Shown here in pieces: positions 6,501 through 11,217 of a stretch of 12,788 nt of DNA. The DNA is from Thermoplasmata archaeon (GTDB lineage Archaea; Thermoplasmatota; Thermoplasmata; Lutacidiplasmatales; UBA184): positions 1-12,788 of the forward strand of contig JASHUJ010000031.1 in the NCBI GenBank assembly GCA_030040035.1. Reading direction: 5' to 3'. The position numbers and the translations under genes are program-made. The stretch's first letter is position 1. Every line of letters begins with the position of its first letter. Below the pieces are notes generated by a model, which worked only from the letters and a program-made list of their open reading frames with translations, was not told the origin of the DNA and did no database searches.

Positions 6501-8128
6501 TCGCTGCCTCGCCGGCCGAGGATTTCGGATCGGACGAGGTCGTGGGGCATTGGGAATCGGTTCGCGCCTTGGGTTCGGAACTCGACGGACTGCTCGAGGT
6601 ACCGCTCCTCGGACCGACCAAGGTCGACCGGGCGTGGGCCGCCGGCTTCGACTCCGTCGACGCCTACCGGAACGCCTCGTTCGAGCAGCTGGTCGAGCTT
6701 CCCGGGTTCGGTCCTGCGATCGCGGCGCGCTTCCTCGAGAAGCTAGGTCGAGTCCCACCGCCTCCGGCTCGCCCCGAAGGTTTCGAGTCCCGCCCTATCG
6801 GGGTGAGACCCGTACGTCGGCCGTCGCATCCACTGAGACCTCGTGAGGATTCGACGTCGGTGGTCCCGGCCGCCGACGCCGCCCCCCCGACCGAGATGAT
6901 CGCTCCTCCGCCGATCATCGGACCGCCTCCCCCTGATGAGCCGCCCGCGTCCGGCGCTCCCTCCATAGATGACGAGCCCCAGCCGGTCGAGATCCCGGCG
7001 GACGTCGGCGAGTCGGAGTCGGAGACTGACCCGGAGATGGAGGGATCGCTCTCCGGACTCGAGCCCCCGATCGATGCCGAACCGCCCCCGGATACGTCGT
7101 CCGACTCGGGGGTGGACGAGGACACTGTGTCCGACGCCGCGGACGATCCGGCGACACTGGAGAGCCAATTCCCGGCAAGTGAGGATCCGACGCCCGGGGA
7201 GGTTCCGCTGGAGACCCCGACCGGGGGGGCCGAGACCGATTGGACGGCGGATTCCCCGCCGGTATCCGATGAACCCTCTCCGACCGCTGAGTCATCCCCG
7301 GACGAAGTCGCTGAGGGCGCCACGGATGACGAACGCCCGGCAATATCCGCGCACGACCCTGAGATGCCCGCGGCGGAAGAGCCGGTCCAGTCCGAGCCTT
7401 CGCCTTCGGACGCGTCGGCGATGACCACGCCGGTATCTGCCCCCGGTGCGGAGGAGCTCCCGATCTCGGACGTCGCCGCGGCCGCTTCGGCGGCCGCCGT
7501 CGGGTCCGTGGTCGCGGTCGGGGCCGTTCTGCTTGCTGCCGAGGAGAGAGAGGCGCCGAGTTCTCCTTCAACCGACGCTGCGCCCGAACCGGCTCCCGGA
7601 GCCGGGATCTCGGATGCGGCTCCCGAGCCTACCGCCTCGGCCCCCGAGCCGGAGCCGGTCACCGCCTCCGCGCCGTCCGGCATCGAGCTCGTGGTCGGCT
7701 CTTCCCCCTTCACATCGATCCAGCCGTTTCTGGACGCCACCGCGGCCGGTCACCGGGGTCTGTGCCTCGTCCGGGACTCACCGGAGCGCGTCGCGGCTCA
7801 AGTCCGACCTCGGCCCGTCGATGTCTACTGGCTCACGAACCTGGGCCGAGGCAAGACGGTCCGGCCGTCCGACCTCCCCGGGATCTTCGCCCTGCTCGAT
7901 CGCGCGATTTCCGAGGACCACGTCACGGCGCTCTTCCTGGAAGGGATCGAGTACCTCGTGCGGATCCACGGCATCGACGAGCTGTTCGGACGGCTCGAGG
8001 AGCTCGACCGGCGGGCCCGGGCACAGGATGCGCGCGTCTGGGTCCACCTCACCCCGGATCTCCTCCGGCCCGCCGATCTCGACCGGATCGTGCGGGCGTT
8101 CGGTCGCGCCGGCGCGAACGACCGCTGA
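3503..8128 (+). CDS. Catalytically degenerate isoleucyl-tRNA synthetase-like protein fused to HhH and DUF835 domains
   Basis: A 1541-residue protein in one uninterrupted frame. Residues ~1-1000 follow the archaeal IleRS order: N-terminal nucleotide-binding region, CP1 editing-like insert, second Rossmann half with HGADAVR (534-540), helical anticodon-binding region (~600-740, containing VLAPIAPHTSE) and the archaeal-type tail (ITVVVQGLHIKI, SRDAFWVVRRIERRL). The HIGH loop is replaced (EGTCTPGDLEAM, 45-56) and KMSKS reads LSVLPT (516-521), so adenylate formation is not expected. The CP1 part keeps TGTGIV (287-292) and GHGSTD (297-302) but has Pro293 where family members have His, and lacks the Thr-rich editing peptide. 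Both zinc sites remain: C147/C150 with C366/C369, and C433/C436 with C448/C450. Next come a helix-hairpin-helix domain (1030-1082), an acidic Pro/Ser linker, a hydrophobic segment (1324-1346) and DUF835 (~1393-1541). ATG 3503 is preferred over the in-frame TTG 3404, which lies upstream of the TATA box. tRNA sensing or trans-editing is possible but unproven. Confidence 0.88.
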   Translation: MVPPEPEYDPASVEEEARGIWRTRQIPPPGGQIGPRDGPLVLQFEGTCTPGDLEAMVAQRGIAADVDARYLALAGRSALGTLRLQAVAAGAPVPAAATLLERLGVWTGGDGTRPWDSGPRTARVQTLVGRLAHRGLLVSRDLPLRACPTCGEPRSPERIVYQEEEGDAYLVRFPVALDGRRVDALVWVDAPWRLLGTSALLIQPEAPYVIARQRRGDVEDLVLTSRSSLDRFREWVPRASFEIVEEHPGRFFEGKPYEYPLRHEFPTGGALDPPSGTILAVTDVTDTGTGIVPLVPGHGSTDAEIAARAGVAGWPLVTPHGQLDLTLMHKYAGLDLPTGSEFILRDLGESDAIFATLRVRRGVPHCAVCGSALLWIPGRAWCLEPSRLPEDRRVEYARLLPRAPPLDKIEVAPWPVSASTHRDEPETVALLECSRCDRLEALDGPVACPCGARRYPVQRRLVTSVAGALAAWARLDPFPDAPAVRLYVGDRRRVPSLVHHLMAAAALEHDLGDVGLSVLPTITDASLAELVAAHGADAVRCAFVRSSGSRRASASFADRCRVERGRLSRLWGLGFELLAATDAIARASFAQPIVGFLGELEPEDRAFLARWERERVRALAEYERYDPGAVHRRLVRFLETDLATYREWTRGRMGTSSSAVSRRAVLRTLAHVLRDIAWVLAPIAPHTSESLARRLGPGRASLFEGTLAGADRGLLNEELVAGWDRWMTVLREVADFRRAAHLAPSVVIPTVVLVAPDDDLGDRLRADGPVLERLGHVRHMEVGSPRAPWTGRQGKYQPVESEIQRLYPSQSTQISHLLARTPPRGLKGGASEITVVVQGLHIKILPSMVEYVETLPPGYLPHPWTSGEMYLEVPHEGTTPTRVPPPLSRDAFWVVRRIERRLARAPPLPDGSDRIAVVAAAEPLAGELRAQTETIARYLGLRELRVVDGAAETPAGRIVGRTHSGAAWWIDLPGVPPEPVRVKHRQARPRCRRVPAVSDVAASPAEDFGSDEVVGHWESVRALGSELDGLLEVPLLGPTKVDRAWAAGFDSVDAYRNASFEQLVELPGFGPAIAARFLEKLGRVPPPPARPEGFESRPIGVRPVRRPSHPLRPREDSTSVVPAADAAPPTEMIAPPPIIGPPPPDEPPASGAPSIDDEPQPVEIPADVGESESETDPEMEGSLSGLEPPIDAEPPPDTSSDSGVDEDTVSDAADDPATLESQFPASEDPTPGEVPLETPTGGAETDWTADSPPVSDEPSPTAESSPDEVAEGATDDERPAISAHDPEMPAAEEPVQSEPSPSDASAMTTPVSAPGAEELPISDVAAAASAAAVGSVVAVGAVLLAAEEREAPSSPSTDAAPEPAPGAGISDAAPEPTASAPEPEPVTASAPSGIELVVGSSPFTSIQPFLDATAAGHRGLCLVRDSPERVAAQVRPRPVDVYWLTNLGRGKTVRPSDLPGIFALLDRAISEDHVTALFLEGIEYLVRIHGIDELFGRLEELDRRARAQDARVWVHLTPDLLRPADLDRIVRAFGRAGANDR
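6590..6748 (+). other. Helix-hairpin-helix domain within the fusion protein
   Basis: Residues 1030-1082 carry two linked motifs: LLEVPLLGPTKVDRAWAAGF and then FEQLVELPGFGPAIAARFLE. The LxGxGxxxA-type hairpins (LLGPTKVDRA, LPGFGPAIAA) are typical of tandem HhH domains, which usually contact nucleic acid backbones without sequence specificity. Attached to a synthetase-like body, it may add RNA or DNA affinity. Confidence 0.75.
6749..7678 (+). other. Long acidic Pro/Ser/Glu linker with one hydrophobic segment
   Basis: Residues ~1083-1392 are low-complexity and dominated by Pro, Ser, Asp, Glu, Ala and Thr, so they are probably disordered. Within it, residues 1324-1346 are Ala/Val/Leu-rich with no charge and could be a membrane helix or a hydrophobic helix. 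A polyproline run (residues ~1133-1153) fits the aIF5A next door. Confidence 0.7.
7679..8125 (+). other. DUF835 domain at the C-terminus of the fusion protein
   Basis: Residues ~1393-1541 match the DUF835 pattern I know from archaeal multidomain proteins: GLCLVRDSPERV (1419-1430), YWLTNLG (1442-1448), a long helix, LFLEGIEYLV (1477-1486) and a closing strand-helix, VHLTPDLL. The domain often ends archaeal sensory or regulatory proteins. Its biochemical role is not known to me. Confidence 0.8.
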
Positions 8129-8163
8129 GCCGCGACCGGTCGGCTACGACCGGATCGAGGGGT

Positions 8164-8183
8164 TCCCGAGTCGGGATTCCCGA
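8164..8183. promoter_or_regulatory. Three-arm palindrome between the fusion gene and the next gene
   Basis: TCCCGA-G-TCGGGA-T-TCCCGA: the central arm can pair with either flank. It lies 36 bases after the stop at 8128 and 45 bases before ATG 8228. It could be an operator for the downstream membrane protein or a 3'-end structure. A weak AT-rich stretch (ACTATGAG) follows at 8189. Confidence 0.35.
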
Positions 8184-8227
8184 AGGGACTATGAGGTGCG
8201 GGTCGCTCGCCGCGCGAGGCCCGCGCG

Positions 8228-8887
8228 ATGGGGATCCCGGCCGGATCGTCACCCCCGATGGCCGAACCCCCCGAAGCCCGTTCGGTGCGCTCCGTGCTTC
8301 GGATCGCCCGGATCGTGGCCGGCCTCCTCAGCCTACTCTTCGTGCTGGCCGGGCTCGCCTACGCGGCGCTCGTCGTCTACGCGTTCTCGGTGTGCGGGAC
8401 CGTCGCGGGGTACCCGTGCGGAGGCTACCTCGCGTACGCCCTCTTCTTTCCGGTCCTGCTCCTCGTCTGGGGCGTGGTGAACTTCGTCATCTTCGTCCAG
8501 TGCCGGGAGATCGAAGCGGAAGTGCACCAGCGTCAATTCGAGCCCGCGCAGTCGCGGACGTTGATCTGGATGGTCGTCGGATTCGTGCTCGGCGGTGTCC
8601 TGATCGCCATCGTCCTGCTCGTCGCCTATCTGAAGTTTGACCCCCTTCTTCGCTGGCAGCGATCGGCGGGAGGGCCGCCGGGGCCGGTAGGTTCAGGTGG
8701 GCCCCTGGCTCCGCCCTCGGCGGCGGGACCGTCACCTTCTCCGGTGCCCGACTCCGCGGCGGTCGCGCCCCCTCCGCCGCCCCCGGCTCCCGGCCCCCCA
8801 CCGAACTGCCCGACCTGCGGAAATCCCACGACGTTCATCGTCCAGTACGGTCGCTACTACTGTTACCCCTGCGCTCGCTACGTCTGA
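8228..8887 (+). CDS. Three-helix membrane protein with Pro-rich linker and C-terminal zinc ribbon
   Basis: I do not recognise a named family. The 219-residue protein has three hydrophobic segments (about 26-52, 66-91 and 112-136). A Pro/Gly/Ala/Ser linker follows (146-192), with a run of six prolines at 181-186. It ends in a zinc ribbon with two CxxC pairs, C194/C197 and C212/C215, and the aromatic-rich YGRYYCYPC. Two further cysteines (C56, C64) flank a loop between helices 1 and 2. With three helices the two ends lie on opposite sides of the membrane; a cytoplasmic zinc ribbon would place the N-terminus outside, or one helix may be re-entrant. ATG 8228 is used; ATG 8258 (Met11) is equally possible, and neither has a good ribosome site. 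Transcription probably follows the fusion gene or a weak promoter near 8189. The same plan recurs in the gene at 9277-10140. Confidence 0.85.
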   Translation: MGIPAGSSPPMAEPPEARSVRSVLRIARIVAGLLSLLFVLAGLAYAALVVYAFSVCGTVAGYPCGGYLAYALFFPVLLLVWGVVNFVIFVQCREIEAEVHQRQFEPAQSRTLIWMVVGFVLGGVLIAIVLLVAYLKFDPLLRWQRSAGGPPGPVGSGGPLAPPSAAGPSPSPVPDSAAVAPPPPPPAPGPPPNCPTCGNPTTFIVQYGRYYCYPCARYV

Positions 8888-8903
8888 GCGCGTTCGAGCG
8901 CTC
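8886..8903 (+). terminator. Hairpin at the stop codon of the membrane zinc-ribbon gene
   Basis: GAGCGC, a six-base loop and GCGCTC form a perfect six-pair stem that overlaps the TGA at 8885-8887. No T-tract follows, so it may be an mRNA 3' structure and not a true archaeal terminator. Confidence 0.25.
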
Positions 8904-9012
8904 CCTCGCCTCTCGGTCGCCCGCCCGGACCTAGGGTACCCGGCAGCGGCAGACCGGATCGCTGCTCGTGGACCCTTCGGATTCAAGACCCCCGCGCCGT
9001 CTAAGATCGACT

Positions 9013-9228
9013 ATGTCGAGCGGACCGTGTCAGATCCAGGACGCTCGGGCTCGAGTGCTCGGCGCTGAGCGCGCCGGCGACCCGGAATTCGCGGCCGCCT
9101 GCCGGGGCGCGTTGCAATGGCACAACTTTCCCACGACGGACAGTGGAGACCCGGTGCCGTTCTTCCTATGCGAAGACCATCGCGCGTTCCTGCGGGCGGC
9201 CCGTCAGATCCGAGCCGGTCGGCCCTGA
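9013..9228 (+). CDS. Small Cys/His protein, hypothetical
   Basis: I do not recognise it. It is 71 residues from ATG 9013; an in-frame GTG at 8968 would add 15 residues of low-quality Arg/Pro-rich sequence. Codons mostly end in G or C, like its neighbours. Cys6, Cys30, His36, Cys53 and His56 could bind one metal ion; the block FFLCEDHRAFLRAARQI (50-66) looks like the start of a helix packed on a metal site. There are no membrane segments or signal peptide, so it is probably cytosolic. Promoter signals are weak: ATTCAAG at 8981-8987 is at about the right distance for a leaderless transcript. It faces the convergent gene at 9277 across 48 bases. Confidence is moderate because it is short. Confidence 0.6.
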   Translation: MSSGPCQIQDARARVLGAERAGDPEFAAACRGALQWHNFPTTDSGDPVPFFLCEDHRAFLRAARQIRAGRP

Positions 9229-9237
9229 GCGGGGGAC

Positions 9238-9251
9238 CGGTCGCGCGACCG
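9238..9251. terminator. Palindrome between convergent genes
   Basis: CGGTCGCGCGACCG is a perfect palindrome in the 48-base gap between the stop codons at 9228 (plus) and 9277 (minus). Its place suggests a shared 3'-end structure. There is no T-tract, so the call rests on position and symmetry only. Confidence 0.25.
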
Positions 9252-9276
9252 TTGCGGTCGGACCACTGCGCTCGAC

Positions 9277-10140
9277 CTACGAGCGCACCGGGTGGCATCG
9301 CTGGCATACGACGGAGCCGCGGCGCCCGCCCGGGAGAGCCCGACCGCAGTCCTCGCAGAGCGGCCGACCACACTCCCGGCAGGCCCGTCCGGGTTGCTCC
9401 AGCGTGAGCGTCCGGCCGCAGTCCGCGCAGCGCGGGACGCTCGAACGTCGGGGCGCACTCCGTCCAGAGGCCGGCGAGGGTTGCGTAGTGATGTCCTTGG
9501 AGATCGCCTCCAGCTCCTCGAGGGCGCTCTCGATCTCGTCCCGGCCGCTCGGGGCGGGAGGATCCGGGTCCCGAGCCTCCTCAGCACGCCTCGCGAGGGT
9601 CGCCGCGGCATGCGAGGGGGCCGCCGGCCGCGCGATCGCTCGCGACGCGGACGAGGCGTACGCTACCGGACCGGGCACTTCGACCGCGTCGGGGCCCTCG
9701 AGCCATGGGGGATCCTCGAGGGCTCGGGTCCGGGACGGATCTTCCCGGCGGGCCGGACCGGACATCGCCTTGGTCGAACCGGAGGCCGCGGGGGCGTCCC
9801 GGGGCCCCGGCGCCTCCGTCGGCGACTCGGCGGCGTACAGGAGCGAGAAGATCCCGGCGCCGATCAGGGTTGAGCTCACCACGATCACGACCTCCCAGAT
9901 CTCGAATCGACCGATCGTTGGGGAAGGCGACTGCACCGCGAGCGCCAAACCGTAGGCGAGAAGGGCGGCTCCGATCAGGAGCAGGGGGAACGCGCCCTGC
10001 ACGTTCCACCGGGATCCGCCCTCGACGGGCGATCCGCCCTCGCCGTCCCGGACCGGGGCGGTCGAGCTCCGTCGGGGGGTCGGATTCCCCACGTTCTGGG
10101 CCACGCCGCGTCCCGGTGAAAAGCTCGATGTGACGGCCAC
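9277..10140 (-). CDS. Two-helix membrane protein with C-terminal eight-cysteine zinc finger
   Basis: I do not recognise a named family. The 287-residue protein has a Pro/Gly-rich N-terminus, two membrane helices (about 50-69 and 82-103), a long Ala/Pro/Arg/Glu-rich linker with a short Glu-rich helix (EIESALEELEAISKDI), and a C-terminal Cys cluster. The cysteines are 238/241, 254/257, 262/265 and 279/282, so the spacing is C-x2-C-x12-C-x2-C-x4-C-x2-C-x13-C-x2-C. It binds two zinc ions if complete, as a cross-brace or as two fused ribbons. Two helices with a short loop put both ends on one side, probably the cytoplasm. The start is taken as GTG 10140; GTG 10104 (residue 13) is possible, and GGAGG at 10159-10155 is rather far from either. 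The overall plan mirrors 8228-8887, though sequence similarity is not obvious. Confidence 0.82.
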   Translation of the reverse strand: MAVTSSFSPGRGVAQNVGNPTPRRSSTAPVRDGEGGSPVEGGSRWNVQGAFPLLLIGAALLAYGLALAVQSPSPTIGRFEIWEVVIVVSSTLIGAGIFSLLYAAESPTEAPGPRDAPAASGSTKAMSGPARREDPSRTRALEDPPWLEGPDAVEVPGPVAYASSASRAIARPAAPSHAAATLARRAEEARDPDPPAPSGRDEIESALEELEAISKDITTQPSPASGRSAPRRSSVPRCADCGRTLTLEQPGRACRECGRPLCEDCGRALPGGRRGSVVCQRCHPVRS

Positions 10141-10198
10141 ACTACCCGAACCTGCCTCCGACGCGGGTCGATCCGGTCGTCGGGGTGAAAAAGCTCGA
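10115..10198. repeat. Pair of direct repeats GGTGAAAA(A)GCTCGA
   Basis: GGTGAAAAGCTCGA (10115-10128) and GGTGAAAAAGCTCGA (10184-10198) are 69 bases apart and differ by one A. The first lies just inside the gene that begins at 10140; the second is in the gap behind it. On the minus strand they read TCGAGCTTTT(T)CACC. They could be regulator sites. The T5 run could also serve as a weak terminator for the gene ending at 10277. Confidence 0.4.
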
Positions 10199-10276
10199 GG
10201 AGCGGGCGACGGGGAAAGGGTTGCCGCTCGACCGACCGGTCATGGCGAGTCGGACCGGTCGGCCCTGCCGCCTCCC

Positions 10277-10855
10277 CTAGAGCGCGTTCCCGATGATGGT
10301 CACGTACTCCACGGCGCCCGGACCCGTCGTCACGGTCCCGACGTCGAAGTCGAGGCTGATCGTGACCGGGGTGGTCGGAGCGGTCGCCTCGGAGAAGAAG
10401 ACGGTCGTGGTCTCGACGGTCGTGGCGGCGCCGCCGACGGGCGTGCCGGTCACGAACAGTTGGAGGCCCACGGTGTTGTGGGCGCCGGGGAACTGCGTGC
10501 CGGCCACCGTCGAGAAGTTGACCTGCTCAATGAAATCGAGCGGGTTGCATGCGGTCGAGCCCGCGAACCCGCCGACGCAGATCACGATGGCGTTCGTGTC
10601 GACACTGCACGGGGCCGAGGACGAGTCGCAGGCGGACGCGGCGTCCGGAGCTACGGCGACGACCGAGAGGTTCGTGGCGTTGTAGTCGAGGCCGGGGACG
10701 GACGGGCTCACGATCGTGTGCTGCGATCCCTGGTAGGCCGTATTCTGGCCCCCGGTCGAGAACGTCGCGGCGAGGGCGAAGCCCCCCAGCAGGGAGGCGA
10801 TCAGACCCGCCGTCACCAGATACACCGTTCGCTGTTTCACGCGCTGCTTCCCCAT
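10277..10855 (-). CDS. Small secreted or membrane-anchored surface protein, hypothetical
   Basis: I do not recognise it. The 192-residue protein starts with a basic stretch (MGKQRVKQR), then a hydrophobic segment (about 12-30, ending GFALAATF), which is a Sec signal peptide or membrane anchor. No archaeal prepilin-peptidase site is visible. The mature part is poor in charge and rich in Thr, Val, Ser, Ala and Gly, with alternating patterns expected of beta strands. Four cysteines (76, 83, 93, 103) could form two disulfides. Asn-x-Ser/Thr sites at 59, 62 and 113 suggest glycosylation outside the cell. The N-terminal plan loosely recalls SipW-type exported proteins such as TasA, but I see no firm match. 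ATG 10855 is supported by GGTGG (10867-10863) seven bases upstream and a TATA-like box about 40 bases upstream. It may be cotranscribed with nothing; the neighbours are over 130 bases away. Confidence 0.85.
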   Translation of the reverse strand: MGKQRVKQRTVYLVTAGLIASLLGGFALAATFSTGGQNTAYQGSQHTIVSPSVPGLDYNATNLSVVAVAPDAASACDSSSAPCSVDTNAIVICVGGFAGSTACNPLDFIEQVNFSTVAGTQFPGAHNTVGLQLFVTGTPVGGAATTVETTTVFFSEATAPTTPVTISLDFDVGTVTTGPGAVEYVTIIGNAL

Positions 10856-10884
10856 CGGCCGTCCACCAAGGCTCGTTATGGGAC

Positions 10885-10920
10885 CGCGTATGTATTAATA
10901 CGTATCCATGCGGATACGCG
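10885..10920 (-). promoter_or_regulatory. TATA box inside nested palindromes, probable operator
   Basis: GTATTAATAC (10892-10901) is a perfect palindrome and contains the likely TATA box of the gene starting at 10855, 37-46 bases upstream of its ATG. It abuts a second perfect inverted repeat, CGTATCC-ATGC-GGATACG (10901-10918). The whole block is also bounded by CGCGTAT and ATACGCG. The arrangement would let a dimeric repressor cover the promoter. Confidence 0.5.
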
Positions 10921-11178
10921 CAAATTCGGCCCGTCCGACCTTATCCTCAATGCCCCAGCACGGCCCCGGAACGGCCGGCGATGGGACCGGACATCTGCCG
11001 GTACGAGTGAGAGCTCCTAACTCGGGTCGGACGTTCCGCGCGGGGCTGGCACCCTCAGATCGCCGGGCATCCGGGACCGCCAGTTCGGCTCCCTCCCGCC
11101 GCCCGAGTGGGGGACGGAGCGCGCGACGACCCCCGGTCGCGGGATTGGCGGGATGACCCGGGTACGCGAACCGCAGGC

Positions 11179-11210
11179 GGGCGACGCGAACGCGCCGGAG
11201 GCGGTCGCCC
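11179..11210 (-). terminator. Hairpin just after the beta-helix gene
   Basis: GGGCGAC (11179-11185) pairs with GTCGCCC (11204-11210). Inside it CGCC-GGA-GGCG (11193-11203) forms a second stem that stacks directly on one side. On the minus strand it begins eight bases after the stop codon at 11218. There is no T-tract, so it is a 3'-end structure of uncertain function. Confidence 0.35.
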
Positions 11211-11217
11211 TCGGCGC

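Larger units (their letters stand above)
10856..11217. other. 362-base gene-free region
   Basis: This lies between two minus-strand surface-protein genes. The left 65 bases hold the promoter and palindromes of the gene at 10277-10855. The right end holds a hairpin behind the gene at 11218. The middle (about 10925-11175) is GC-rich; open frames there lack plausible protein character, and I found no tRNA-like T-arm or cloverleaf on either strand. A small RNA cannot be excluded. Confidence 0.6.

Noticed and set aside
5048..6550. Minus-strand open frame of 500 codons
   Set aside because: Antisense to the recognisable IleRS-like coding sequence; composition typical of a GC-rich shadow frame.
4606..6846. 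Plus-strand open frame of 746 codons in another frame
   Set aside because: Arg/Pro/Gly-rich shadow of the synthetase-like gene with no recognisable motif.
6664..7740. Minus-strand open frame of 358 codons, Ser/Gly-rich
   Set aside because: It is the complement of the acidic Pro/Ser linker. Its apparent repeats come from the linker's low complexity; the plus frame runs into DUF835.
3503..8128. Pseudogene interpretation of the IleRS-like gene
   Set aside because: There is no stop or frameshift across 1541 codons, zinc cysteines and domain flanks are kept, and extra domains are fused in frame. Decay would not give this pattern.
10856..11217. tRNA or structured RNA in the gene-free region
   Set aside because: No T-arm consensus or cloverleaf could be laid out on either strand; a covariance-model scan would be decisive.
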